Shown one piece after another: positions 7,265-16,842 of a stretch of 64,000 nt of DNA. This stretch comes from Chryseobacterium sp. JV274 (GTDB lineage: Bacteria; Bacteroidota; Bacteroidia; Flavobacteriales; Weeksellaceae). Within the stretch, counting starts at the first letter, position 1. Each line of letters begins with the position of its first letter. The position numbers and the translations under genes were made by a program. The notes beneath the pieces are model-generated. The model worked only from the letters and a program-made list of their open reading frames with translations. It searched no databases and was not told the DNA's origin. The stretch is from positions 2,480,001 through 2,544,000 of the forward strand of contig NZ_LR824569.1 of NCBI RefSeq assembly GCF_903969135.1, written 5' to 3'.

Positions 7265-9565
7265 CTATTTTACTGATACTATTTCTTTCAAATCCTGCTT
7301 ATTGAATGACGGAGATTTCATAAAGCTGAACAGTTCACTCGGGATCTCATTCTGACAAGGATCTGCTGTTTTATTAGGATTAGGATTACTATTGATAACT
7401 TTTGCAGCAGAAAACATTACAATACCTCCATCTTTTCTAAGCGTAACGAGTTCATCATTTTGCGAGCTTGAATTAAAATTCCCGAAACACATTATATTAT
7501 CGTTGGTTTGCTGGATAGGAAACTTTTCAGAAGTATTACCTGATAAGATATTTCCATTTAATTTAAATAGTTTATAATCTCCGTCAAAATTTCTGTGAGC
7601 GATAATTTCATCCGCTCCATCGCCATCCAGATTACCAACAGCCAATCCTCTCCATTCTGAAGCAATTCCCCACAATGTATGTTCAGCAATCTTTGTCATT
7701 ATTCCATTATCATCTATATCATAAACATGTATTCCGTTATATGCTGCAGTTGAAGAATTTACAAGTAATACGATTTCATCTTTAGCATCACTATCCAGAT
7801 TACCTGATGCTACTGCTGCAATTTTAGAATCCGCTGGCAGATTAAGAGTGTTAATATAAACTTGTTCAGGAGTGGTCCCATTAAATTTAAAAACAATTAC
7901 TTCTTTATTTAAATTCCTGACAGCAATAAAATCATCTTTACCTCCGGTAATAAAGTTTCCAGCGGCGGCTCCTACCCAATCAGACTGTGTTTCCCATCCT
8001 ATAGACTTTGTCTGTTCAACAATATTATTATTTTCAATTTTTAAAATATAAGCCCCATTATTGCTAGAATCGGAATGATTACTTAAAGCTATAATCTCAC
8101 TTTTGCTATCTCCAAAAAAATCACCGGCAGCTACACCTCTCCAATCATACTGTCCACTATAATATTTGTCATTTGTAACGGAATGAAATTTCTTACCAAC
8201 AGGTTCCATTGTACCGATCATCCCATCATAATTTCTGATGACAACAAATTCATGAGCACTATCTCCATCAAAATTACCACTTGCAACCCCTCTCCAATCA
8301 GAGCTAGATCCCCATCCATGTTCCGTATTGACAGGCACAATTAAGTTTTCATAATAGGCTAGATAGGCAACTACTAAAGGAAAGTTTTCAGGTGTTAAAG
8401 GTGTATAATAATTTTCTGCCGTTTGCATCTCAGCAAGCAGCTGATATATTTTTGCATCATATTTAGATAAGGAGGCCCACTGAAAACAGGTATAGGTACT
8501 TAAATCTGCATTACCCATTCTATAACCGGACTTAAGATTCCAGTATTCTCCGGGATAGTTCACTCCATTATTGATGTACAAAGGAGACTGATAGATATCT
8601 TTCGTTAAGGTATTAGCATAGGCTTGCATATCGGAATCCGTATAAATAGGTGTTGATCCGTTGGAAATATTATATTTACGACACTCATAAGGAAAAGATA
8701 TGGTTAAGCCACCATGAGAAATATCTTCCCGTAAAGTATCTTTTTTCCAATAAGTCCAACTATTAGATCCTAGATTAGTATTAAAAGAAGTATTTGCTTT
8801 TAAAAAATTGGTAATTTGATTAATCTGTGTAAGATAATCCGGATTATCTGTTGCCATATACATCTGCACCAATACTCTTCCCATTGCACTTTGCATATTA
8901 AAGGGTAAAATTACCCCAGCATTATGTATTGGCGGATTATCATTTCGCTCTTTATAATAACCTATACTATTATTAGAATTAGGCTCCGTATACCATTGAC
9001 CTTCGTGATAAAGAAGCGTTTCTCTTACTTTTTGTTTAAGGTCATCAGAAATAGCTTTAAAAGTCATATCATTATAGCGGCCTTCCAAAGTATATTTTAA
9101 ATTATGGAGCGTAGAGTCATTCTTAACTATTGCTGCAAACTTAGCCATTGGGTAGATTATGTTAGCACTATGCACCATATGAGCATAAGTAGCTCCTACG
9201 TCTGGAGTTGTATTATAATGATTGGTTGACCATGCTGCTCCAGAAACTCCACGGTAATCAGATATATTATTTATGCCTGTTTGTGGTGGTTGCAGCTGAT
9301 CTCTAAGATCATCTCTTCTATCAATTACATTCCCAATAGTTCCTATTAAAACATTAGCATATTTTACATCATGTGTTTTTTCATACATCAATGCCAATGC
9401 TTCCATGTGGGCAGATACTATCCACGAAAATTCTACTTGGTTTGGGCTTTTTGAATTATCAGGTACTACATCATACTGCTTACTATCAAATAGATTTTTA
9501 TAGTAGGATTGAGCATAAGACTTTATTACGAATAAAAAAGCGAGAACTGTGAAGAGTTTTTTCAT
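7265..9565 (-). CDS. Secreted protein: helical N-terminal domain plus FG-GAP/VCBS-like propeller (paralog B)
   Basis: I do not recognise a named family for the whole 766-residue product. It has a signal peptide (MKKLFTVLAFLFVIKSYAQ). Residues 20-400 are mostly helical with repeated aromatic and His motifs (EFSWIVSAHMEAL, YAHMVHSANIIYPMAKFAA, DISHGGLTISFPYECRKY), like the alpha-toroids of glycan-active enzymes. Residues 410-720 hold six repeats of the type WRGVASGNFDGDxxxEFVVIRN, an FG-GAP/VCBS-like beta-propeller with Asp-rich calcium-type loops. The last 30 residues lack a T9SS tail. It is a tandem duplicate of the next gene, 48 bases away, and has its own -7 box TATATTTG (9595-9588, minus strand). 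A surface glycan-binding or glycan-degrading role is a guess. Confidence 0.75.
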   Translation of the reverse strand: MKKLFTVLAFLFVIKSYAQSYYKNLFDSKQYDVVPDNSKSPNQVEFSWIVSAHMEALALMYEKTHDVKYANVLIGTIGNVIDRRDDLRDQLQPPQTGINNISDYRGVSGAAWSTNHYNTTPDVGATYAHMVHSANIIYPMAKFAAIVKNDSTLHNLKYTLEGRYNDMTFKAISDDLKQKVRETLLYHEGQWYTEPNSNNSIGYYKERNDNPPIHNAGVILPFNMQSAMGRVLVQMYMATDNPDYLTQINQITNFLKANTSFNTNLGSNSWTYWKKDTLREDISHGGLTISFPYECRKYNISNGSTPIYTDSDMQAYANTLTKDIYQSPLYINNGVNYPGEYWNLKSGYRMGNADLSTYTCFQWASLSKYDAKIYQLLAEMQTAENYYTPLTPENFPLVVAYLAYYENLIVPVNTEHGWGSSSDWRGVASGNFDGDSAHEFVVIRNYDGMIGTMEPVGKKFHSVTNDKYYSGQYDWRGVAAGDFFGDSKSEIIALSNHSDSSNNGAYILKIENNNIVEQTKSIGWETQSDWVGAAAGNFITGGKDDFIAVRNLNKEVIVFKFNGTTPEQVYINTLNLPADSKIAAVASGNLDSDAKDEIVLLVNSSTAAYNGIHVYDIDDNGIMTKIAEHTLWGIASEWRGLAVGNLDGDGADEIIAHRNFDGDYKLFKLNGNILSGNTSEKFPIQQTNDNIMCFGNFNSSSQNDELVTLRKDGGIVMFSAAKVINSNPNPNKTADPCQNEIPSELFSFMKSPSFNKQDLKEIVSVK

Positions 9566-9613
9566 ATTTTTATTTTTGTGATTATTTCAAATATACTTCA
9601 AAAACGAAATGGT

Positions 9614-11926
9614 TTAGTTATTAAAATGAACCGGATTCAGGAGGCTGAACAACACTTCCGGCAGCTCATTCTGACAAGGATCTGATTGTTTATTAGCAGA
9701 AGGAGGACTTTTAACTACTTTTGCCGCAGAAAACATTACAATACCTCCATCTTTTCTAAGCGTAACCAGTTCATCATTTTGTGAGCTTGAATCAAAGTTT
9801 CCAAAACACATTACATTATCTTTGGTTTGTAAAACGGGAAAGCTTTCAATTCCAATATTATCTAAAAATTTAACGCCATTTGATTCCTTCAGTTTAAAAA
9901 CTTTATAATCTCCATCAAAGTTTCTATGAGCGATAATTTCATCAGCTCCGTCACCATCCAGATTACCAACAGCCAATCCTTTCCAATCTGAAGCTGATCC
10001 AAAACCTATAGACTTATCAATCAGTGTCATTACCCCATTATCATCAATATCATAAACATACACACCATTTTGCATATAATCTTCGGCATCAATCAACAAT
10101 ACAATTTCATCTTTTGGATCATCATCAAGATTACCAGCAGCAACCGCTTTAATTTTGGAATTTACAGGCAAATTGAGCTGATTAAAATATACTAATTCAG
10201 GATCAGTACCATTAAATTGATATACTCTTACTTCTTTATTATAATTTCTGACAGCAATAAAGTCTTCTTTACCTCCACTGATAAAATCTCCAGCAGTAAT
10301 CCCTACCCAATCTGATTCTGCCCCAAAACCTGTAAATTTTGAATGCTCAACGATTTGGTTATTTTCAATTTTAAAAATATAAAAGCCATTCTTATTAAAA
10401 TCAGCATGATCACTTAATGCAATAATTTCGCTTTTATGATCTCCAAAGAAATCACCTGCACCCAATCCTTTCCAATTGTAGAGGCCACTATAGACTGTGC
10501 TGTTTGTAACAGGAACGAAACTCTTACCACTAGGTTCCAGAGTACCTATCAACCCATCATAATTTCTAATTTTTACAAACTCATCTTCATCATCTTCATC
10601 GAAATTACCCTTTGCAACGCCTCTCCAATCAGAATCTTCACCCCATAAATGATAAGTATTCACAGGGACAATAAAGTTTTCATAATTTGCTAAAAGAGCT
10701 AATGTCAAAGATGAACCTTCTACATTGATATGATCATAATAATTTTTTGCAGCTTGTAAGTCTGCAATTATCTGATATATTTTTTTATCATATTCCGAGG
10801 ACAGATATAGCCATATGTAGGAAACATATGCATCATAATTGGTATTATCACCTGGAGGAAGATTATTTATAGTATGATATTTAATATTCCATTTCAGTCC
10901 GTTATAATTCACTGCATCATTTATCGATAAAGGTCCCTGATAAATGTCTTTTGTAAAACTTTTAACATATCTCTCTATATCTAAAGATGTATAAAGAGCA
11001 TCGTTATTGTTATTCTTTATATTATATTTGAAGCATTCGTAGGGAAAACTTACAGTCAAACCCGCATGTGATATGTCATCACGTAAGTCAAAAAGATTCC
11101 AATATTTCCAGGTATATGAACCTAGATTGTTGTTAACGGAAGTATTTAATTTTAAGAAATTAGCAACTTTATTAAGATTTTTAAGATAACTCTGGTCATC
11201 TGTCGCCCTGTACATTTGTACCAAAACCCTTCCCATAGAGCTTTGCATATTAAACGGTAAAATTTCACCCTTATACTTTAGCGGAGGGTTACTATTAACA
11301 CTAATAGAATCTCTTTCTTGATAATATCCTATACTATCATTAGGATATGGCTCCTCATGCCATTGATCTTTATGATAAATAAGCGTTTCTTTTACCTTTT
11401 GTTTAAGATCATCAGCAATATTTTTAAAAGTCATATTATTATAACGGCCACCTGATTGATACAATATATTTTGAATAGAACTATCATTTTTAACAATAGC
11501 CGCGAACTTAGCCATTGGGTAGGTTATGTTAGCACTGTGCACCATATGAGCATAAGTCTTTCCAACATTCGGGACTTTATTATAATGATTGGTTGACCAT
11601 ACAGGACCAATACTATCTCTATAATCAGAAATATTGCTTAAACCTAAACTTGGTGTCTGCTCCCTAAGATCATCTCTCCTATCAATAACATTCCCTATGC
11701 ATCTTATTAAGTTTTTAGCATATTTTACGTCATGTGTTTTTTCATACATTAGTACTAATGCTTCCATATGTGCTGGAACTCCCCAAGAAAACTCAGCCTG
11801 ATCAGGACTGTCTGAATTACCTAATGATGTATCATAATGCTTCTCATCAAACAAATTTTTATAGTAAGATTGAGCATAAGATTTTAGTACAAATAGCAGG
11901 GTGAGGATTGTAAAGATTTTTTTCAT
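9614..11926 (-). CDS. Secreted protein: helical N-terminal domain plus FG-GAP/VCBS-like propeller (paralog A)
   Basis: This 770-residue protein is the upstream copy of the tandem pair and has the same architecture. It has a signal peptide (MKKIFTILTLLFVLKSYAQ), a helical region to about residue 400 with EFSWGVPAHMEALVLMYEKT and DDISHAGLTVSFPYE, and then six propeller-type repeats (SDWRGVAKGNFDEDDEDEFV through FGNFDSSSQNDELVTLRKDGG). Long stretches are near identical to paralog B, especially the signal peptide and the last repeat. The loops between motifs have diverged, with insertions such as the extra serine/asparagine segment around residue 205. A -7 box TATATTTG lies at 11993-11986 on the minus strand. 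The function is not known. The conserved His, Glu and Asp in the helical half would suit an enzyme. Confidence 0.75.
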   Translation of the reverse strand: MKKIFTILTLLFVLKSYAQSYYKNLFDEKHYDTSLGNSDSPDQAEFSWGVPAHMEALVLMYEKTHDVKYAKNLIRCIGNVIDRRDDLREQTPSLGLSNISDYRDSIGPVWSTNHYNKVPNVGKTYAHMVHSANITYPMAKFAAIVKNDSSIQNILYQSGGRYNNMTFKNIADDLKQKVKETLIYHKDQWHEEPYPNDSIGYYQERDSISVNSNPPLKYKGEILPFNMQSSMGRVLVQMYRATDDQSYLKNLNKVANFLKLNTSVNNNLGSYTWKYWNLFDLRDDISHAGLTVSFPYECFKYNIKNNNNDALYTSLDIERYVKSFTKDIYQGPLSINDAVNYNGLKWNIKYHTINNLPPGDNTNYDAYVSYIWLYLSSEYDKKIYQIIADLQAAKNYYDHINVEGSSLTLALLANYENFIVPVNTYHLWGEDSDWRGVAKGNFDEDDEDEFVKIRNYDGLIGTLEPSGKSFVPVTNSTVYSGLYNWKGLGAGDFFGDHKSEIIALSDHADFNKNGFYIFKIENNQIVEHSKFTGFGAESDWVGITAGDFISGGKEDFIAVRNYNKEVRVYQFNGTDPELVYFNQLNLPVNSKIKAVAAGNLDDDPKDEIVLLIDAEDYMQNGVYVYDIDDNGVMTLIDKSIGFGSASDWKGLAVGNLDGDGADEIIAHRNFDGDYKVFKLKESNGVKFLDNIGIESFPVLQTKDNVMCFGNFDSSSQNDELVTLRKDGGIVMFSAAKVVKSPPSANKQSDPCQNELPEVLFSLLNPVHFNN

Positions 11927-12144
11927 GTTAAAAGTTTTGATTTGAAATAATTTAAAGAGAATTATTCCCCTTGATTTTGGCTAAACAAATATAAAAGTTT
12001 CAATTACCAAACCATGAATTTATTTTTGAGAACTTAAAGAGAACCATTTTTGTCCACCGACTTACAAATTATAAGCGTATGATGGAAAAATCTTTTAGAA
12101 AGAATGTAAAAAAAGAAGTCTCTGTTATTATTGAAACAGATATA

Positions 12145-12178
12145 AAATAAAAAAGTACACTTTTAAAAAGTGTACTTT
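12145..12178 (-). terminator. Terminator downstream of tRNA-His
   Basis: A 13-bp palindromic stem (12152-12164 with 12166-12178) is followed on the minus strand by a T-rich run (complement of 12145-12154). It begins 6 bases past the tRNA 3' end. The stem is A/T rich at its loop end, so the real loop is larger. Confidence 0.8.
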
Positions 12179-12183
12179 CTTTG

Positions 12184-12258
<75 letters not shown>

Positions 12259-12293
12259 GTTTTGTGAGTGCAAATATAGGACATTTTCCTCAA

Positions 12294-13013
12294 CTACCAA
12301 ACAATTCCATCAAAATTTTTCAAAGAAATTAACTTCTCAGATGTAAATCCCTCAGCATAAGTAACTCCCGATAACCGCCCTAAATCCTGTGCACGGTAAG
12401 TTAAGCTCTCATAAAAGTCTTTTGTTGTAATCGGAGTTTCTGGTTCTTTAGAAGCAGGGTCATAAAATTGAGTTTTATAAGCCATACAAGATGCAATTTT
12501 TGTATCCAGAAATTCTGAAATGTCAATAACGAACTCCGGTTTGATATCTTTCCATTGAATATAATGAAAAACGTGCTTAGGTCTCCACACCTCCTGATTT
12601 TCTCCTTCTTCTACAGTTTCTATTTTTCTCAGTCCGGACAAAAAGCACGCATCCGACACTAATTTCGCTCCTTTTGCATGATCCGGATGTCTATCATCAA
12701 TAGCATTGGCTAATACGATTTCCGGGCGGTATTTGCGAATCATTTTTACGATCCTCATTTGGTATTCTTCAGAGTTTACCAGAAAGCCATCTTTCATTCC
12801 AAGATTTTCTCTTGCTGAAAGTCCCAAAATTTTAGCAGCATCTGCCGCCTCGGCCTTTCTTGTTTCATCTGTACCTCTTGTTCCGAGTTCTCCTCTGGTA
12901 AGATCTACAACTACACATTTTTTACCCTCTGAAACCATTTTAGCAATAGTTCCGCCACATCCTAGCTCTACATCGTCAGGATGTGCTCCAAAAGCAAGTA
13001 TATCAGTTTTCAT
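12294..13013 (-). CDS. bshB1: Bacillithiol biosynthesis deacetylase BshB1
   Basis: BshB1 removes the acetyl group from GlcNAc-malate, the second step in making bacillithiol, the low-molecular-weight thiol of Firmicutes and many Bacteroidota. It is a zinc-dependent LmbE/PIG-L family enzyme. The 239-residue product shows the metal motif AHPDD at residues 10-14, ELGCGGT, the TRGELGTRGT loop typical of BshB, and DRHPDH with the second zinc histidine. The frame extends 12 codons upstream to 13049, but that stretch is unlike the family and runs into the preceding terminator, so the start was set at MKTDILAFGAHPDD. It is transcribed toward tRNA-His. Confidence 0.93.
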   Translation of the reverse strand: MKTDILAFGAHPDDVELGCGGTIAKMVSEGKKCVVVDLTRGELGTRGTDETRKAEAADAAKILGLSARENLGMKDGFLVNSEEYQMRIVKMIRKYRPEIVLANAIDDRHPDHAKGAKLVSDACFLSGLRKIETVEEGENQEVWRPKHVFHYIQWKDIKPEFVIDISEFLDTKIASCMAYKTQFYDPASKEPETPITTKDFYESLTYRAQDLGRLSGVTYAEGFTSEKLISLKNFDGIVW

Positions 13014-13035
13014 ATAATCAAAGATAAGTTTAAAA

Positions 13036-13072
13036 TAAAAACTTCCCAAACATTACGAATGGGAAGTTTTTA
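13036..13072 (-). terminator. Terminator of the TPR gene
   Basis: A 13-bp perfect stem (TAAAAACTTCCCA 13036-13048, partner 13060-13072) has an 11-base loop, and its T-rich arm forms the tail on the minus strand. It separates the TPR gene from bshB1. Confidence 0.88.
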
Positions 13073-13094
13073 TATCTATAATTTAAATTTTAAA

Positions 13095-14747
13095 TTACTT
13101 ATTGATCTCTGCATTTAATTTTACAGCATCCTGGTAAGTAGGATCTAACTGTAAAGATTTAGCTACATAATCTTTTGCTTTTGCAGCATCAGAATCTTTG
13201 CTCATATAAGCTACTGCAAAGTAAGCATAAGCAAGAGTCTGCTTGTTTGCTTCCTGATCAGCAGGTTTTACTGTACTGATGAATTTTTCGTAAGCTATTT
13301 TTGCTGCATCATTGTTTCCAGCCTGTTGGTAAGAATATCCCTGGCTGTAATAAGCAGGAGCCCAATCAGGAAGAAGAGCTGACATTTTTTGCCATGTAAG
13401 GATAGCCCCATTCCAGTTTTTAACATCTTGATATGCTGTTGCCAACTTGAATAATGCATCAGAATCCTGAGCATTAGCTGCAACCTGCTTTTTCAATGCT
13501 TCAATGGCAGGGTTAGTAGGCCCTTTATCAACATCTGCCTGAGAAGCACCTCCACCTCCAGCGATGTTAGCTAGTTCAAGATCCCACTTCATTGTTTCAT
13601 CTTTAGCAGCTTTTGCGATAGAAACTTTCTGCTGAGATTCCGTCATTAAAGCTGATTTTTTAGCAGCATCTTTTTCATCTTTTGCTAAACCTGCAGCAAT
13701 AAGCCCTTGTAAACCTTGGTCAGCAGGCTGTATTCTAGTTTTCTCAGCTTGAGAAGCGAAAGTATCCATGTTCTGCTTAGCATCTGCATAGTTTTTATCT
13801 GCGTATGCCTGATAAGCTCTTAATTTAAACTTAATAGGATCTTCGATTTTGTCAAAAATTTTATCCAAAACTGTTTTAGAATTTGCATAGTCTTCGTTTG
13901 TGAAATATAATTTTGCAATTTCTAACTGAGTATACGGATCTTCGTCAGCGTATTTTGTATAGTTGATAAGGTCTTGTGTAGCCTTTGCATTCTGCTGATA
14001 TCTGATGTCATAACCAGCCAATGCTTTGTATGCAGGAGCGTAAGTAGGATCTACAGCAATTGCTTTATCAATACTTTCTTTTGCATTTTTCCAAACTTGT
14101 GCAGCCATCCATAAAGTTGCCATTCTTGTATAAACGGAAGCTTTATTTTTAGCAGTAGGTAATGCTTTATCATAAGCAGACATAGCCTCTCCTGGCATTC
14201 TTTTTAATCTGTAAGCATCTCCTAATGTATAATAATAATGTGCAGGAACACCTTTTTTCTCAGCTTTTTCAATCGCTTTAGTCAAGAACTGGATAGCAAG
14301 ATCAGGTGAACTGTTCTTTTCAAATAAAGTTAAAGCTTCTGCAGCTCTGAACAGAACTTCAGCATCTTTTTCTCTAGAATCAGTCACTACTTTCTGAATT
14401 TCAGCAACAGCGTTTTTATCGCCTTTACCTAATTTAACAGCAGCTAAACCGATTTTGTTAAGATAGCTTTTTGCATCAGCAGCTAATCCTTTGTTGAAGC
14501 TTTCAGTTGCTTTAGCATAATCTGGTTCTCCCTGTCTTAAGAAAGTATTTCCCAAATAGAAGTAGTTTTCAGCTGTAGGCTCTTTAGCGATCATTTCAGT
14601 GAAATTCGTTTTTGCCTGAGCAAATTTATCACTGTCTATACTGTTGATACCATCCTGCAATGTTTGTGCAGAGGCAAAACCGGTAAAAAATACCACGGCT
14701 GCTCCAAAAGCAATCTTCTTTACATTCATATTCATTATATCTTTCAT
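13095..14747 (-). CDS. Secreted tetratricopeptide-repeat protein
   Basis: The product of about 550 residues has a signal peptide (NVKKIAFGAAVVFFTGFASAQ) and then helical TPR units across most of its length. Examples are AENYFYLGNTFLRQGEPDYAKA, YYYTLGDAYRLKRMPGEAMSAYDKALP and DAAKIAYEKFIS. Such proteins act as periplasmic or outer-membrane scaffolds. The open frame starts further up at 14813, but the added residues are not signal-like, so the start is set at the MKDIMNMNVKK methionine (14747). 14735 and 14729 are equally possible. It is the last gene of the block that follows the Exb/TonB genes, after the PstS-like lipoprotein, an order conserved in flavobacteria. Its partner is unknown. Confidence 0.85.
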   Translation of the reverse strand: MKDIMNMNVKKIAFGAAVVFFTGFASAQTLQDGINSIDSDKFAQAKTNFTEMIAKEPTAENYFYLGNTFLRQGEPDYAKATESFNKGLAADAKSYLNKIGLAAVKLGKGDKNAVAEIQKVVTDSREKDAEVLFRAAEALTLFEKNSSPDLAIQFLTKAIEKAEKKGVPAHYYYTLGDAYRLKRMPGEAMSAYDKALPTAKNKASVYTRMATLWMAAQVWKNAKESIDKAIAVDPTYAPAYKALAGYDIRYQQNAKATQDLINYTKYADEDPYTQLEIAKLYFTNEDYANSKTVLDKIFDKIEDPIKFKLRAYQAYADKNYADAKQNMDTFASQAEKTRIQPADQGLQGLIAAGLAKDEKDAAKKSALMTESQQKVSIAKAAKDETMKWDLELANIAGGGGASQADVDKGPTNPAIEALKKQVAANAQDSDALFKLATAYQDVKNWNGAILTWQKMSALLPDWAPAYYSQGYSYQQAGNNDAAKIAYEKFISTVKPADQEANKQTLAYAYFAVAYMSKDSDAAKAKDYVAKSLQLDPTYQDAVKLNAEINK

Positions 14748-14838
14748 TTTATATTTTCTAATAATTGAGTTATATTCTACACAATTTTCAGACCAAATCA
14801 ATATTTTTAACAAGGCTAAATTGTGAATTTAATATTTT

Positions 14839-15711
14839 TTAACGCATCTGAACTTCTCTCTTATAAATATTATAAGGCTGCAGACCTTCTTTCTGAACAA
14901 TTTTTTGACCTAAATGAGTACATGAAAATCTTATAAATCCATTGGCAATATTAAAATTACCTTCATTAATCAAGAAATAAAGAACTCTTGTAAAGGGATA
15001 TTCCATTGTACTTAGCCCTTTAAAATCTGCATTATAGAGTTTTCCCTTTTCTACAACAGGGAGGATTTTAACCATTTCTCTCAGTTTTTCAGAAGTTTTA
15101 TCATAAGGACGGCTAAAAGTATTAAGCCCTACAACCCCTATTTTATTGGGATACTTTCCTAATTCCTCTATGATCTTCTGATTTCCCGGGATAATTGAAA
15201 ACTGGAGGTCTTTTGGCTGTTTTTTTAATTTTTCAGCGACAAAATTCAGATTACTTGAGTTGGTTCCATCAAAGATAAATTCTTTTTTATCAGACATCAG
15301 TCCAGCATTGATTTCCTCCATGGAAATACTTTCTTTCGGAGAGTCTTTAGGAACTACAAAAACTACTGCATCTGCAGCAAATTTAGAGGGAAGAAACTTC
15401 AGATCAGTTCTTTCTTCATATGTTTTTATTTCTTCAGGAGTAAGATTTCTGGACATTACCACGGCTTTCGCACTTCCTTTCAGAAGATCAAGAAGTCCTA
15501 AGTCTTCTTTCTTTATTTCTACTTTGATGTGGGTGTCAGGGTAGTTGATCATATAGCCGTCAGCTAATGCTTCTGTGACGCTTTGAAAGGACTCGTCAGT
15601 AAAAATTGTAAGATCACCCTTGTGATAGGAAGGAGCATTTTTCTCCTTTTTGCAGCTTGCAAGCATTATGCTCAAAACAAAAATTACTGCAAGCTTAAAA
15701 CTATTCTTCAT
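14839..15711 (-). CDS. PstS-like substrate-binding lipoprotein
   Basis: This 290-residue lipoprotein (lipobox LSIMLASC, Cys at about residue 20) resembles PstS phosphate-binding proteins. The N-terminal lobe carries GDLTIFTDESFQSVTEALADGY, then AVVMSRNLTPEE, the AADAVVFVVPKDSP hinge, and FDGTNSSNLNFVAEKL in the second lobe. No PstCAB transporter genes are adjacent. It sits in the Exb/TonB cluster, so it may act with TonB-dependent uptake rather than a classical ABC importer. The start was moved to MKNSFKLAVIF, because the longer frame (15762) has no signal character and overlaps the upstream gene heavily. The overlap with that gene is now 11 bases, suggesting coupled translation. Confidence 0.82.
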   Translation of the reverse strand: MKNSFKLAVIFVLSIMLASCKKEKNAPSYHKGDLTIFTDESFQSVTEALADGYMINYPDTHIKVEIKKEDLGLLDLLKGSAKAVVMSRNLTPEEIKTYEERTDLKFLPSKFAADAVVFVVPKDSPKESISMEEINAGLMSDKKEFIFDGTNSSNLNFVAEKLKKQPKDLQFSIIPGNQKIIEELGKYPNKIGVVGLNTFSRPYDKTSEKLREMVKILPVVEKGKLYNADFKGLSTMEYPFTRVLYFLINEGNFNIANGFIRFSCTHLGQKIVQKEGLQPYNIYKREVQMR

Positions 15712-15898
15712 TTCTCGATTTTTTAATTCTTGAGATCGCCCTGTAAATTCTGAAAATACCATAAATAACCAGTACTACACCTAATGCATAGGCAACAGCA
15801 GGTTCCAAAATAGTAAAGAAGAATTTATAGACAATCACTACAATTCCTAAAACGATATAAAACAATCCCGTAACCAGGGATAACCAATTGAACATCAT
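15701..15898 (-). CDS. Small two-helix membrane protein
   Basis: The 65-residue product has two hydrophobic helices (about residues 5-30 and 34-54) and a basic tail (RAISRIKKSRNEE). I do not recognise a family with a known function. It overlaps the start of the PstS-like lipoprotein by 11 bases, so the two are probably co-translated. It lies between the TonB terminator hairpin and that gene. The start is MMFNW, with the second Met equally possible. Confidence 0.7.
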   Translation of the reverse strand: MMFNWLSLVTGLFYIVLGIVVIVYKFFFTILEPAVAYALGVVLVIYGIFRIYRAISRIKKSRNEE

Positions 15899-15917
15899 GT
15901 AACAAAAATACCAAAAA

Positions 15918-15953
15918 AAATAAAAAGAGAAGCATATGCTTCTCTTTTTATTT
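15918..15953 (-). terminator. Palindromic hairpin between the small membrane-protein gene and tonB
   Basis: The 36 bases 15918-15953 are a perfect inverted repeat centred on GCATATGC. The T-rich arm gives a terminator tail on either strand. It lies 21 bases past the tonB stop on the minus strand, so it should end or attenuate the exbB-exbD-exbD-tonB transcript before the PstS/TPR genes. Confidence 0.75.
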
Positions 15954-15973
15954 ATATTTTGAACAAATAAGTC

Positions 15974-16813
15974 TTATTCAAAGTTCATAGTAAATGGTAC
16001 ACTATAGTAAGATCTAACGCTCTCCCCGTTTCTCTTCGCAGGAGTCCATTTTTTAAGTTTCTTAACTACACGTACAGCTTCACTGTTAAAGTCGCCATTT
16101 GGAGATTTCTCTTCAATAGTAACTGCAGAAACAGTTCCGTCTTTTTCTACAACGAACTTCAGCTTAGCTTTAAGCGTTCCTTCGCCTCCTTCCATTAAAG
16201 AAGTATCAAAATTATCTCCCAAGAACTTTCTTAATGCTCCCATACCTCCAGGATATTCTGCAGACTGGTCAACATCTTTGTAGATCTCGTTAGGATTATT
16301 TGTTTTCACCTCTGCTGTACTAGCTTTAGTACCTGTAGATGGTGGTGGCGGTGGCGGCGTATAAGCCGGAGCCTTTACCCCCTCCTGATTATTCAAACCA
16401 GTTGTAGTTTCCAACTGCTTAGAAATCGGTGGTGGTGGAGTTTCAATTTTCGGAGCTTTTACAGGCTCAGGAACTACGTTCTGAATCACCTCAATTTTCT
16501 CTTCTTCTTTTGGAGGAGGAGGTGGCGGTGGTTCTTCTTCCTTAGGCTGCTCGATAATCGGTTCTTCTTCGATAATATCTACTAGATCTGCCTTTACTTC
16601 TTGCTTAGGCGGAGCTGTAAGATTTTTAATCGTAAGATAGATGAACGGAGACAAAGCTGCCAAAAGGAATAATGCTGTTCCGATGATAAAAGACTTTGTT
16701 AAAAGTCTCGGATACTGATGTCTAATATCGTAGGCACCATATTCCTTGTTTCTATTTTCAAATACGATTTCGTCTAGAGTAAGATTCTGACCGTATACAT
16801 TTTCATCTGCCAT
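15974..16813 (-). CDS. tonB: Energy transducer TonB
   Basis: TonB carries energy from the ExbB-ExbD motor to outer-membrane TonB-dependent receptors. The 279-residue product has a cytoplasmic N-terminus (EIVFENRNKEYGAYDIRHQYP, the Bacteroidota TonB signature) and one membrane helix at about residues 38-62. A long Pro/Glu/Lys spacer follows with PPPPPPPKEEEK and PPPPPPST runs. The C-terminal domain ends AEYPGGMGALRKFL...GTVSAVTIEEKSPNGDF...WTPAKRNGESVRSYYSVPFTMNF. It follows the two exbD genes in one operon. Confidence 0.95.
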   Translation of the reverse strand: MADENVYGQNLTLDEIVFENRNKEYGAYDIRHQYPRLLTKSFIIGTALFLLAALSPFIYLTIKNLTAPPKQEVKADLVDIIEEEPIIEQPKEEEPPPPPPPKEEEKIEVIQNVVPEPVKAPKIETPPPPISKQLETTTGLNNQEGVKAPAYTPPPPPPSTGTKASTAEVKTNNPNEIYKDVDQSAEYPGGMGALRKFLGDNFDTSLMEGGEGTLKAKLKFVVEKDGTVSAVTIEEKSPNGDFNSEAVRVVKKLKKWTPAKRNGESVRSYYSVPFTMNFE

Positions 16814-16842
16814 AGATTAGATATAACAATTTTATGGTTAAA

